From Chitinophaga filiformis (lineage in GTDB: Bacteria; Bacteroidota; Bacteroidia; Chitinophagales; Chitinophagaceae), in contig NZ_FNBN01000009.1 in assembly GCF_900102545.1 (NCBI RefSeq), positions 332,823 to 396,822 on the forward strand: 64,000 nucleotides of DNA, written 5' to 3'. How positions within the stretch are numbered: the first letter of the stretch is position 1; every line of letters starts with the position of its first letter. Under the pieces are notes generated by a model. The model ran no database searches and was not told where the DNA came from. It saw only the letters and a program-made list of their open reading frames with translations. This document shows, one piece after another, positions 1-9,436 of the stretch. A program made the position numbers and the translations under genes.

Positions 1-259
1 GGAACTCACTGATCATCCAGTAAGAGTTAGCCGTGATCCATACGGCGATCGCCAGGTTGTGGCATAACTCCGACATGAATTGCCGTGTGCGGTAAGCGAT
101 AATAATAGCGACTATCAGCGTAGGGAAGATCATCGCAATGCCCAGTGGCTTCCAGATCAGGCACCAGCCAATGTCTTTCAGCAGCCAGAAAACGATATGC
201 AGATTTTCCATTTTCCGGTATTTCAACGGGATACTGTAAACAGGTGTGGTTTCGGGCAT
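1..259 (-). CDS. Membrane protein, N-terminal part (cut by window edge)
   Basis: The reverse strand is open from an ATG at 259 to the window edge, giving 86 codons without a stop. The peptide starts MPETTPVYSIPLKYRK and then has two hydrophobic stretches, roughly residues 25-55 and 68-82, separated by a short polar loop with a TRQF sequence. It is therefore a probable inner-membrane protein of which only the first part is visible. I do not recognise the family. The gene is divergent from the small membrane protein at 351, with about 90 bases between the two starts. Confidence 0.6.
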   Translation of the reverse strand, partial: MPETTPVYSIPLKYRKMENLHIVFWLLKDIGWCLIWKPLGIAMIFPTLIVAIIIAYRTRQFMSELCHNLAIAVWITANSYWMISEF

Positions 260-350
260 GTTTGGTTTTATTGTGCCGGCAAAAATATAAAATCTGACGC
301 CAATTGGTATAACTCTTGTATTAACCAAAGCATACCAAAATGAACGAGTT

Positions 351-554
351 ATGAAAAAAGCAATGATAGCCGCTTCTATTGTCGGCGCAGCAGCAGCTGG
401 AGTGATCTTATATATGACCCGGAAAAATGGAGGTATGAAAGGCCTCATGGAGAAGGCAGGATCTGCAGCAGATAATGCCCGCCGTATGGCTAACCGCCAC
501 CTACGCAAATCACAACAGAAAATTAATACCATGGTCAACGAGTCCATGGCATAG
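351..554 (+). CDS. Small YtxH-like membrane protein
   Basis: A 67-residue protein. Residues 4-22 form one Ala/Gly-rich membrane helix (IVGAAAAGVILYM), followed by a basic, Ala/Asn/Lys-rich tail (residues 25-67) likely to be an amphipathic helix. This layout of one N-terminal helix plus a charged cytoplasmic tail is that of YtxH-like and other small stress-related envelope proteins, but the sequence alone does not fix a function. The start follows an AT-rich stretch after the divergent gene and no Shine-Dalgarno is visible. The stop is followed by a long repeat-rich intergenic region, so the gene is probably monocistronic. Confidence 0.6.
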   Translation: MKKAMIAASIVGAAAAGVILYMTRKNGGMKGLMEKAGSAADNARRMANRHLRKSQQKINTMVNESMA

Positions 555-634
555 TGAATGCAGGCATTTTACCGGGGTGGCAAGCATGTTCCGGTTAAAT
601 GCTCCGGTAGGATGCCTGCTATTAAGTCCACCCA

Positions 635-667
635 TACGTCTGGTATGCGTCTGGTATACGTCTGGTA
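635..667. repeat. 11-bp tandem repeat, three copies
   Basis: TACGTCTGGTA, TGCGTCTGGTA and TACGTCTGGTA lie head to tail at 635-645, 646-656 and 657-667, differing by a single base. The unit rotates to GTCTGGTATAC, which resembles the GTCGTGTATAC unit of the array at 871-914. No gene runs through the region on either strand with a believable protein. Confidence 0.75.
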
Positions 668-726
668 TAAAGCGTGTCTGAAGCTTCAATAGACCCCGGT
701 AGGGGGCTCAGTGTTTGTTGCGCGGG

Positions 727-850
727 GTGACAACCCCGGGGAAACCCCAAACCGTGTGTAACCCCGAAACCGTGCATAACCCTGGAATGGTTTCACCCCG
801 GGAAACGATCGTATAACCCCCGAACCGTGCGTCCCCCCGGAATAGATGTC
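727..850. repeat. Degenerate ~18-bp C-rich repeat block
   Basis: About six imperfect units built on AACCCCGAAACCGTGCGT follow each other with a spacing of 17-20 bases, each containing a run of three to six C followed by GAAACCGTG-like sequence. The block is much richer in C and G than its surroundings. It lies between two 11-bp arrays in the spacer upstream of the large toxin operon. Any open frame here translates to low-complexity peptide only. Confidence 0.55.
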
Positions 851-870
851 CCCCGTCGTCCCGTAGATGC

Positions 871-914
871 GTCGTGTATACGTCGTGTATGTCTCGTATA
901 TACGTCGTCTACCT
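871..914. repeat. Second 11-bp tandem repeat, about four copies
   Basis: GTCGTGTATAC, GTCGTGTATGT, CTCGTATATAC and GTCGTCTACCT follow each other in register with an exact 11-base period. The unit is a close relative of the one at 635-667, so two related arrays bracket the C-rich block. Confidence 0.65.
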
Positions 915-1073
915 CGTCGGCAATTACTTCCCCTCAACACCAAAAAATGACACAATTCCAGAAAAATTCAAAATGACAATTTCTTACGTCACTGAAAATC
1001 AACCCTTCTCCTAATCCTCATATTAAATCCGCTTAACATTAAATAAAAAAATCTAATATGGACAATAAATAAT

Positions 1074-1081
1074 TACATTTG
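1074..1081 (+). promoter_or_regulatory. Promoter -7 element of the toxin operon
   Basis: TACATTTG matches the Bacteroidota -7 consensus TAnnTTTG. It stands in an AT-rich stretch 40 bases before the first gene of the operon, which leaves a leader of about 35 bases. No clear TTG -33 box is seen at the ideal distance, so the call rests on the -7 element and position. Confidence 0.5.
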
Positions 1082-1121
1082 TTTTATTGTTAATATTAAG
1101 GGACTCCCTACCCGTTGACCG

Positions 1122-4100
1122 ATGAAGCACCACCCTGTACCCGTCCTACGACTGGCAGTATTTACACTGTTAATGTTCTTCCTGTGGCCCGTTCACGCTA
1201 ACGCCACCAATTCCGCCGCCGCTCTTTCTCAGGATACGGCCAAAGAAAGCCTTGTAGATCATGCCATTAGCGTGTTCAACAAAATCAAGGAAAAGAACAA
1301 GTTTATCAATTTCCTGACCGACGAATCGCTGGGTACCTTACCCGTGGGACTTGTCCGTGAAATAAACGGCAAGGTCTACGTGATTGCCATTGACAGTATT
1401 CGTATGACGCCTCAGGGAGCCTATCTGAGCGCCTATTTCCGTTTTACCTTCCCCGGCACCACCCGCGAGCTGATCTTCGGTGGAAAGGATATCACTTTTA
1501 CGCCCGGAGGTATAGGAGTGGGTAACTCTACCAAACTGATGTTGCTGAATGATCAGAAGATCAACTTCAATGAACATATAGAGGTCAACTTCCCCGGCGA
1601 TGGTACCAATTATGTCGAATGGGACTGTAATGGCTTCAAATCGGCTAACCTGAGCGGTGTGTTCGAGTTTGACAAAGGTTGGATCGAACCCGATGATCCG
1701 GGTAAAGAAACCGTACAGGCAGCCCTGGCGATAAATGCAGCAAAAGATCTCAGCAATATCATGGCTGATATCAATATTCCTGCATTTCGCATCAAAGGCC
1801 TGAAAGACTTCAACTTTAAAGTAAAGCATGCTGTCATCGATATGAGTGACCTGGCCAATCCGTCCGGGTTAAACGTTACTAACGATATGCTGGAAGATCC
1901 TTCAAGCCCCTTATTGTGGCGTGGATTCTACCTCCAGGAACTGGAAGTAGGGTTACCGGAGCAGGTGGCTTCCGGAAAAGGACGGCCTAAGGTGACGGTA
2001 TCCAACTTCATTATAGACGACCAGGGGGTGAGCGGTAGCGTTGCCGCAGAGAATATTGTAAAATTGGGAGACGCCAGTGCAGGTGGCTGGCCCTTATCAA
2101 TAGACAAAGTAGGACTGAGTTTCAGTAAGAATAAACTGAACGGAGGCTCCCTGGGGGGAGAAATGAGAATAGGCTTCCTGGGTGATGATCCGCTGGCTTA
2201 CGACGCTGCAGTCAGTATGCGCGGAAGTGATACCTACTATTCCTTCGCACTGGCTACTACAAAGGATAAAACATACTCCTTCTTTGCCGGCAAAATTACC
2301 CTGAATAAGGACTGTCGTATAGAAGTGACCAAGACGCCCAAGGACTTCATTCCGAAAGCAACACTGACGGGTAAGGTAGAGCTCAATAAGAGTGTACTGA
2401 ATATCAAAGACATCTCTTTCGAAGACCTGGTCCTTTCAACACAGAAACCGTATGTGCATAGCGGCACATTCGAAATAGCCACAGCCGGTGATGCGAAGAT
2501 GAGTGGATTCCCCATCGCATTCGACGAACTGAGTTTAGGTATTTCCGAAGGAAAAGTAGCCGTAGGCGCTACTGTGATGCTGAACTTTATGGGCTCAGGC
2601 GACAAAGGCTTCAGCGGTAGCACTTCATTTACCATCACCGCAGCACAGGAGGAGATCAAACAGACCGTAATGGTCGATAACCAGCCTGTTGAAAAAGTAG
2701 ACACACGCTGGAAGCTGGATAAGGTCACCATCAGCGATATCGATCTGGACGTGAAGGTAATGGCCTTCCAGATGCATGGTATCATCACGCTGTTTGATAA
2801 TCATCCTGTATACGGAAATGGCTTCAGAGGAAAGCTTGATTTCTCTCTGCCGGGACCTGTTCCTAAAGCAACCGCAACTGCTTATTTCGGATCCAAAGAT
2901 GACTTCCGTTACTGGCACGTAGATGCATATATAGGTGTCAGGGTACCGATACCACCTATGCTGCAGATCACTGGTATGATGGGTGGTATGTCTTATCATA
3001 TGGAACGTCCTTCAGATTTTGATCCTTATGATTCGAGGAACGCTATTGATGAAAAAGGTGGTTTAAAAGACGTGAACGAGATCTTCCAGTACGTACCATC
3101 GAAAGATGCCGGTATGGGTTTCATGGGAGGTGTGACAATGGCGTTGTCAACAGATGTGGTGATCAATGCCAACGTAGCGCTTGAAGTACAGTTTGGGACA
3201 AATGGTGGGTTCCGTTATGCACAATTTGATGGCGCCGGTTATGTAATGCATGAGGTAGTGAAAGCGAAGAGTAAGAACGACGCAAAAGAGGATGAATCCG
3301 CACCGGTGTGGGTGCAGTTTAAGATGCGCTTTGATAATGTCAACAGTTCATTCGATGCAAGTATAAAGACTTATGTGAACATCGCCGGAGTAGTAAAAGG
3401 CGCCCACGACCGCGGACTGGTGGGCGAATCTGTATTACACGTAGGCAAGGATGACTGGTATCTCTACATAGGACGTCCATCACAGATGAATGCACTTTCC
3501 ATTGTTGGAATAGCGGAAGTGAGCAGCTACTTTATGATGGGTTCAAAAGTGGAGGATATGCCGCCGGTGCCCACAGAAGTAAGCGAAGTGTTTGATGGTA
3601 TCAATACCGATTTCATGGCCATGGAAAACACCATGAGTACCGGTAAAGGGTTTGGTTTTGGCGCACACTTCAAAGCGGGCTTCTCATTTGATTATGGTGT
3701 GTATGGTGAATTTGCCATAGGTGCAGGCGCCGACATCCTGCTGCGTAACTACGGAGAGGCAAGATGTAAGGGTAGCAACAGTATTATAGGTTTCAACGGA
3801 TGGTATGCATCCGGACAGGCATATGCTTACCTGAAAGGAAATGTCGGTATTCGTGTAAAAGTATTTGGAAAGAAGAAGTCATTTGACATCGCTAAACTAT
3901 CCGCAGCCATACTGGTGCAGGCTAAATTGCCTAATCCTTCCTGGTTCAGAGGTATGGCGGGTGTGAAATATTCTATACTGGGCGGTCTGGTGAAAGGAAA
4001 AGCCAGCATTAAGGTAGAACTGGGTTCTCAGTGTGAGATAGTAGGTGCAAAAGAAATAGACGTAGAGGTAATCAGCGACATCAAGCCTGATGATCAGGGT

Positions 4101-5534
4101 AATGACGTTAGTGTATTCTCTTCTCCGCAGGTAGCATTCAACCTTGCAATAGAAAAGCCCTTCTCAATGATGAACGAGTACGACCAGGTAGCTACTTACC
4201 GTGTGAAGCTGGATGGGGTAACACTGATGAATGATAAGACACCAATCACTGGTAATATCGTTGTTAACCCCGATGGTATGTCAGCAACGCTCAATCAGCG
4301 TGATATCCTGCCGGGATTAACCCGGCTGACTGCAGGCGCCAAAGTTCATTTTGAGAAACAGAATGGCGCCAGCTGGGAAGCATTAAAGAGCGATGGCAAA
4401 AACATTGACTACGAAACAAAATCCAGCACCTTCACAACCGGTGAAGAACCTAAGACCATCAGCTGGGAGAACGTAGTGTATGCTTATCCTGTAAGAAATC
4501 AGTACAATTTCTTCCCGGGTGAATACAATAAAGGTTATCTCAAACTGAAATATGGTCAGCCTAAACTGTTCCAGAAAACAGATGAAAAAGGTGAGAGCTA
4601 CAGCATAAAAGCTGCCTTCACATCTGCACAGAAACAGGTTGCTGCAACGAACGTATCTTATGATGAAGCAGCCGCACAGGTGAACTTTGATGTTCCTGCG
4701 GACCTGTCAAAGGAAATGATCTACACCTTTAATATTGTCCGTTCTTCCCTGTCGCTGGAAAACGCTGCTGATAACGTCACTAAGAAAGCAAAGACCACAG
4801 TGGGAGATGACGGCGATAGCACTACCATCACACAAACAGCGCTGAAAGGTAACGCTAACTCTGAAGCAGATAAAGAGGTGATTGCGTATAACTTCCGTAC
4901 CAGCAAATACAGCACATTTACTGAGAAGATGAATAATGTGACCGGCTCACAGGATCTCTTCGATATCGCCACCGGTTATGTAACAGTCATTGGTACCCGC
5001 TTCAATACGGCAGAAACATTTGACAAGTTCGATATCAGTGGTGATGCAACCTTCTCTACAAAACCGCTCATACTGCTGAAAGCTGGTATGAACAATGAGT
5101 GGCTGCAGAATAAGATCATGCCATTGCTGTACAACGGTTATCCGTTTGCACCATCTATGACACTTGCCCGCGATGCATCTGCAACCGGAGGTCTGCCGCC
5201 ATTGGAAGCCGTACGCATGTACAACAACGATAATAACTATTACCAGCTGGAAAGCAATAACGTGACTGATGGTGTAGCGCCTGTAAGGCCCGGAGCATGT
5301 CGTTTCATGTACTACGTGCCTTACGTAGCGCATGAGGATTATATGGATCTGTCTGCGAAAGCCGGCAGACTGTACACCATCGGTAATGCATCTACGCCTG
5401 CAGGCAACCTGATGCTGAACACCTTCCCGGATCTGCAGGGCAATATTTATTATCCTGTAGATCTGCAGTATCGTTTACCAGGTACAAACCGGATCACATC
5501 AACAGTTACAAAGAATATCTACTATAAATTATAA
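1122..5534 (+). CDS. Large exported beta-rich protein, first gene of toxin operon
   Basis: A 1,470-residue protein with a Sec signal peptide (basic start, hydrophobic core about residues 11-24, cleavage after HANA near 28). The mature part is rich in alternating beta-strand sequence and Gly/Asp turns, with a stretch of amphipathic strands about residues 830-1000, no lipobox and no T9SS C-terminal sorting domain that I can see. I do not recognise a named family. It is the first of five genes on one strand; the next begins 5 bases after its stop, and the last two encode a toxin and its immunity protein. I infer an envelope or surface role in presenting or exporting the toxin. It could also be an unrelated structural protein co-transcribed with it. 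Confidence 0.8.
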   Translation: MKHHPVPVLRLAVFTLLMFFLWPVHANATNSAAALSQDTAKESLVDHAISVFNKIKEKNKFINFLTDESLGTLPVGLVREINGKVYVIAIDSIRMTPQGAYLSAYFRFTFPGTTRELIFGGKDITFTPGGIGVGNSTKLMLLNDQKINFNEHIEVNFPGDGTNYVEWDCNGFKSANLSGVFEFDKGWIEPDDPGKETVQAALAINAAKDLSNIMADINIPAFRIKGLKDFNFKVKHAVIDMSDLANPSGLNVTNDMLEDPSSPLLWRGFYLQELEVGLPEQVASGKGRPKVTVSNFIIDDQGVSGSVAAENIVKLGDASAGGWPLSIDKVGLSFSKNKLNGGSLGGEMRIGFLGDDPLAYDAAVSMRGSDTYYSFALATTKDKTYSFFAGKITLNKDCRIEVTKTPKDFIPKATLTGKVELNKSVLNIKDISFEDLVLSTQKPYVHSGTFEIATAGDAKMSGFPIAFDELSLGISEGKVAVGATVMLNFMGSGDKGFSGSTSFTITAAQEEIKQTVMVDNQPVEKVDTRWKLDKVTISDIDLDVKVMAFQMHGIITLFDNHPVYGNGFRGKLDFSLPGPVPKATATAYFGSKDDFRYWHVDAYIGVRVPIPPMLQITGMMGGMSYHMERPSDFDPYDSRNAIDEKGGLKDVNEIFQYVPSKDAGMGFMGGVTMALSTDVVINANVALEVQFGTNGGFRYAQFDGAGYVMHEVVKAKSKNDAKEDESAPVWVQFKMRFDNVNSSFDASIKTYVNIAGVVKGAHDRGLVGESVLHVGKDDWYLYIGRPSQMNALSIVGIAEVSSYFMMGSKVEDMPPVPTEVSEVFDGINTDFMAMENTMSTGKGFGFGAHFKAGFSFDYGVYGEFAIGAGADILLRNYGEARCKGSNSIIGFNGWYASGQAYAYLKGNVGIRVKVFGKKKSFDIAKLSAAILVQAKLPNPSWFRGMAGVKYSILGGLVKGKASIKVELGSQCEIVGAKEIDVEVISDIKPDDQGNDVSVFSSPQVAFNLAIEKPFSMMNEYDQVATYRVKLDGVTLMNDKTPITGNIVVNPDGMSATLNQRDILPGLTRLTAGAKVHFEKQNGASWEALKSDGKNIDYETKSSTFTTGEEPKTISWENVVYAYPVRNQYNFFPGEYNKGYLKLKYGQPKLFQKTDEKGESYSIKAAFTSAQKQVAATNVSYDEAAAQVNFDVPADLSKEMIYTFNIVRSSLSLENAADNVTKKAKTTVGDDGDSTTITQTALKGNANSEADKEVIAYNFRTSKYSTFTEKMNNVTGSQDLFDIATGYVTVIGTRFNTAETFDKFDISGDATFSTKPLILLKAGMNNEWLQNKIMPLLYNGYPFAPSMTLARDASATGGLPPLEAVRMYNNDNNYYQLESNNVTDGVAPVRPGACRFMYYVPYVAHEDYMDLSAKAGRLYTIGNASTPAGNLMLNTFPDLQGNIYYPVDLQYRLPGTNRITSTVTKNIYYKL

Positions 5535-5539
5535 ACTAC

Positions 5540-7612
5540 ATGCGTCGTATTCTCTTAACCCTTTTGACTTCAGTGACGTTGTTATGTTGCGGCACAGGTA
5601 TTTCCTACGGACAGGATAATCAACATAAAATAGTGGGCGTGGCCGATCCTAAAAATGGGAAGGTACGCCTGCGCTGGTCGCCCGCCAGCTATATAGCCTG
5701 GGAGATCGGTAACAAATATGGTTATACAGTGGAGCGTTTCACCGTGGCAGTGAATGGTGTATTGGTTAATCAACCTAAACCCGTTATGCTGACACCTCAG
5801 CCATTAAAACCATACACCCTGCAGCGCATGGAAGCCCTTGCAGAGAAGGATGACCGCATTGCCATGATTGCAGAACTGATCTATGGAGAAGGTGCTAAAA
5901 AGGTGACGCCTGAACAGGGGATTGGCGCTTACATAGAAAGTCAGAATACCAATGACTGGCGGATGGGTATGGCATTGCTGAACTGCGACTTGTCAGTGGC
6001 CGCAGCACAGAGTGCAGGTTTGTACCTGGAAGATGCAGACGTAAAGAAAGGAGAGCGTTATGTATACCGTATTGCACCTGCACAGCAACCACAGAACCTG
6101 GTGATCGATACCGCATTTGTAGTAGCTTCCCTCGATCAGCCTGTTGTGCTGGCAAGACCGCTGGAGCTGGCAATTGTCTGTGCTGATAGTTCCGCTACCC
6201 TGGGCTGGCTGACCACATTTAACCGCGCCATGTATAGCGCTTATATGGTGGAACGTGCTTCAGATGGTAAAAACTTTAAGCCTGTATCAGAGCTGCCTAT
6301 CCTGCCTACTTCGCCTGATAAGAACGGGTTCTCCTACTACCAGGATTCCCTGCCTGACAATGATAACAAATATACTTACCGTGTACGCGGTATTACTCCC
6401 TTCGGAGAATATGGTCCTTATTCAACAACAGTAGAAGGTATGGGAGTGCCAGCTGTATCAGACAGGCCCACCATGGATACCATGATTGTGGTGGATAACA
6501 GGAAGATCACACTGCAATGGTCTCTACCTGGCAAATTATCCCGTCAGCTGGATAAGCTGATCATCACCCGTGCAGAAACCACCAAAGGGCCATTCCTGCC
6601 GCTGGTAACACTGAAGTCGCCGGCCACCACATACACAGACGAAAAGCCGCTGGTCTCCAATTACTATCGTATAAAAGGGATCACAAAGAGTGGGAAAGCC
6701 ATTTATTCATTTCCCTACTTTGCGCAGCTGATAGACAGTACGCCGCCTGCTGTTCCGGTTGGACTGGCCGGTAAAGTGGATTCTCTGGGTATCGTCACTT
6801 TAAAATGGATGGCTAACACCGAGAAAGACCTGCGTGGATACAGGGTATTCAGGGCTAACAGTACTAAAGAGGAATTTGTGGAAGTAACCCGCGAGATACT
6901 GGAACGTCCGGATTTCACTGATACCATTACCCTGCACACACTCACATCTCATGTGTTTTATAAAGTGATAGCAGTAGACAAGAACTTTAACCCTTCAGAA
7001 TATTCACCATACGTGATGTTAAGAAGACCTGATACCATAGCGCCTTCCCGGCCTCTCATCACAAAAGCGTACAGGTCTGACAGTCTGCGTGCTATTGTAT
7101 TGGAATGGGTCAACAGTTCCAGCCATGATGTAGTAAAGTATGCATTGTACAGCATCAATACAAAAGATAGCAGTCGCAGACAAGTGGCCGCATGGGATAC
7201 CACATCCAAACGTGAAAGCTATACTGACACTGCATTAGTAATGGGCAACACTTATTACTATGAGCTGGAAGTATATGACGATGCCGGCAATCATGCAAAG
7301 GAAATAAGTGGCGATATCTGGTTTGAAACAGGTAAACGCCCTTCAGTGAAAGGTCTTAAAGGAATAGTGAATCCGGAAAAGAAACAGATCGAGTTAAGCT
7401 GGCAGTACAATCAGCCGGAAATAAAACAATACCGCATCTATCGTGCAAAGAACGATAATCCTTTTATTCTGTACGCCACTGTCGATGGTAGTAAACCACA
7501 ATGGGTGGATAACGAAATATTCCTCGGGAATATCTATAAATATAAAATTACCGCAGTGATGAAGGGCGATGTGAAAGCAGAAATGAGCAAGGTAATAGAA
7601 GTTAAATTTTAA
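5540..7612 (+). CDS. Exported fibronectin type III repeat protein
   Basis: A 690-residue protein with a signal peptide (residues 1-24, ending SYGQ). After an N-terminal part of about 200 residues it carries roughly five fibronectin type III-like domains (around 205-300, 305-390, 403-495, 500-595 and 605-690). The clearest has the LKW...DLRGYRVFR pattern typical of FnIII strands B and C. Such domains bind or space other proteins at the cell surface and have no catalytic role. It starts 5 bases after the 1,470-residue gene and 28 bases before the outer-membrane barrel gene, so it belongs to the toxin operon. I infer a periplasmic or surface adaptor. Confidence 0.8.
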   Translation: MRRILLTLLTSVTLLCCGTGISYGQDNQHKIVGVADPKNGKVRLRWSPASYIAWEIGNKYGYTVERFTVAVNGVLVNQPKPVMLTPQPLKPYTLQRMEALAEKDDRIAMIAELIYGEGAKKVTPEQGIGAYIESQNTNDWRMGMALLNCDLSVAAAQSAGLYLEDADVKKGERYVYRIAPAQQPQNLVIDTAFVVASLDQPVVLARPLELAIVCADSSATLGWLTTFNRAMYSAYMVERASDGKNFKPVSELPILPTSPDKNGFSYYQDSLPDNDNKYTYRVRGITPFGEYGPYSTTVEGMGVPAVSDRPTMDTMIVVDNRKITLQWSLPGKLSRQLDKLIITRAETTKGPFLPLVTLKSPATTYTDEKPLVSNYYRIKGITKSGKAIYSFPYFAQLIDSTPPAVPVGLAGKVDSLGIVTLKWMANTEKDLRGYRVFRANSTKEEFVEVTREILERPDFTDTITLHTLTSHVFYKVIAVDKNFNPSEYSPYVMLRRPDTIAPSRPLITKAYRSDSLRAIVLEWVNSSSHDVVKYALYSINTKDSSRRQVAAWDTTSKRESYTDTALVMGNTYYYELEVYDDAGNHAKEISGDIWFETGKRPSVKGLKGIVNPEKKQIELSWQYNQPEIKQYRIYRAKNDNPFILYATVDGSKPQWVDNEIFLGNIYKYKITAVMKGDVKAEMSKVIEVKF

Positions 7613-7640
7613 TCCGGTTCTCCGATAAAAGCATTGTGTT

Positions 7641-9431
7641 ATGAAGTACCGCCAAATATTTTTTCTTACAACGATCGGTGCGTTGCTGATCGGTGCCGGC
7701 ACTGTAACAGGTCAGGCGCTCGATCAGTTTGGAGTGAAGAAAGGAGTGACCATGAATGGCTCTGTAAATGCCAGCACTACTGCCTATACAGCAAGTGGCA
7801 TTGCGGCCAGGAGAGATCCCTTTGCCTGGTATCTCAATGGTAATATCAATATTAATTTGTTCGGCTATGATATGCCGTTCTCTTTTAGTTATAGCAACCA
7901 GGGAAAGAATTATTCCCAACCATTTAACCAGTTCCGTTTCGCACCAAGCTACAAGTGGGCACGTTTATATGTGGGGAGTACCAGTATGAACTTCAGTAAC
8001 TATACCCTGGCAGGGCATATGTTCAATGGCGTAGGCGTGGAGCTGACGCCTCCGAAATGGCATATCTCGGCAATGTACGGTACACTGCTGAAAGCTGTGC
8101 CTTTTGATGTACTGGCGCCGGAAAGTTATAGCAGGGCCTCTTTTGAACGTAAGGGTGCTGGTCTGAAAGTGGCATATGAAAACGCAGGTAATGCCTATGG
8201 CGTATCACTCTTCCGCGCTAAAGACGATCCAGCCTCCCTTCCCTTTATCCCTGATGATGCTACCATCACACCGAGAGAGAACGTAGCCGTGGCTTTCACT
8301 GTACGGCAGAGTATCGTACAACACATCTTTGTGGATATGGAGTATTCTGTATCCGCTATCAACCGTGATGTACGTGGAGAGAAAAATGCATTTGACAGTA
8401 GCAGAGGTACTTCCAATCTGTTAAAACATTTCCTGTCGCCCACCAACAATACCCGTTACTTTGACGCGATACAGGCAGGACTCGGATATAATGGCTCATT
8501 CTACACGGTACAGCTGCGCTACGAAAGGGTAGCGCCTGACTATGTAACCCTGGGCGCCTATAATGTGGTGAATGATATGCGCAACATTACAGTGGCGCCT
8601 TCATTTAAACTATTCAATGGCAGGGTGAACCTCTCCGCTAATGCAGGTATGCAGGTGAATAACCTGGACAAGAGCAAGACCAGCGACGCCAAACGCTGGG
8701 TGGTAAATGGAAACGCCAGTGTTACGGCAGGCGAACACTGGGTACTGAATGGAGGATATTCCAACTTCAGTAACTATACCCGTGTAAGACCACAGGTGGA
8801 TCCTTACTTCAACAACCCAATGGATACCCTGGATTTCTACCAGGTGAACAATACCTACAACGCCATGGTGATGTATCATACCGGTGATAAGGACAGGCAG
8901 CAGGCCATCACGCTGAACTCTTCTTATCAGTATGCCAGCGACAGGACCAGTGTTGATACGACCGCACCAATATTGAGCAAATTCTTTACTTCGAATGTCA
9001 GTTATTCTTATAGTCTGCCGCCGAAAGACCTGACTATGAGTGCTTCAGTGAACTATTACAAGAACTCCGCAGCCGGATTGAGCACCACTTTCATGGGGCC
9101 TGGTGTAAATGTGAATAAACAATTCCTGGAGAAGACGCTCCGTACAGGTGTTTCCGCCGTATACAACGTGACTTCTGCCAAAAATACAACAGGAGAGGGA
9201 CTGACCACTACCAGCAACAGCACCCTGTTCAATACAGGACTGAACATCAATTACAGTCCTAAGAGCAAACAATCCGAAACGGCTGCAGATGGTGAAGGTA
9301 AGAGGAAGTTCTTCAGCAAACAGACACATACCATCGGCGCTACAGTTTCGTGGGTATTGCGTGGCGCCACCACTAACCAGCCGGGTTACAACGAACTGAC
9401 AAGCACGATCAACTATACCTATTCATTTTGA
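7641..9431 (+). CDS. Outer-membrane beta-barrel protein of the toxin operon
   Basis: A 596-residue protein with a signal peptide (cleavage near TGQA, residue 24). The rest consists of repeated amphipathic strands of alternating aromatic and polar residues separated by Gly/Asn/Asp turns, and the chain ends TINYTYSF, a terminal aromatic strand typical of outer-membrane barrels inserted by BAM. I estimate 20 or more strands. No plug domain, TonB box or POTRA repeats are evident, so it is neither a standard TonB receptor nor a two-partner TpsB. Its stop overlaps the start region of the toxin gene. I infer that it may form the outer-membrane part of an export or display route for that toxin. Confidence 0.78.
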   Translation: MKYRQIFFLTTIGALLIGAGTVTGQALDQFGVKKGVTMNGSVNASTTAYTASGIAARRDPFAWYLNGNININLFGYDMPFSFSYSNQGKNYSQPFNQFRFAPSYKWARLYVGSTSMNFSNYTLAGHMFNGVGVELTPPKWHISAMYGTLLKAVPFDVLAPESYSRASFERKGAGLKVAYENAGNAYGVSLFRAKDDPASLPFIPDDATITPRENVAVAFTVRQSIVQHIFVDMEYSVSAINRDVRGEKNAFDSSRGTSNLLKHFLSPTNNTRYFDAIQAGLGYNGSFYTVQLRYERVAPDYVTLGAYNVVNDMRNITVAPSFKLFNGRVNLSANAGMQVNNLDKSKTSDAKRWVVNGNASVTAGEHWVLNGGYSNFSNYTRVRPQVDPYFNNPMDTLDFYQVNNTYNAMVMYHTGDKDRQQAITLNSSYQYASDRTSVDTTAPILSKFFTSNVSYSYSLPPKDLTMSASVNYYKNSAAGLSTTFMGPGVNVNKQFLEKTLRTGVSAVYNVTSAKNTTGEGLTTTSNSTLFNTGLNINYSPKSKQSETAADGEGKRKFFSKQTHTIGATVSWVLRGATTNQPGYNELTSTINYTYSF

Positions 9432-9436
9432 CAACG

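Noticed and set aside
686..955. 89-codon reverse frame through the repeat block
   Set aside because: Translates to low-complexity TYTTYTRRIYG-type peptide that follows the DNA repeats.
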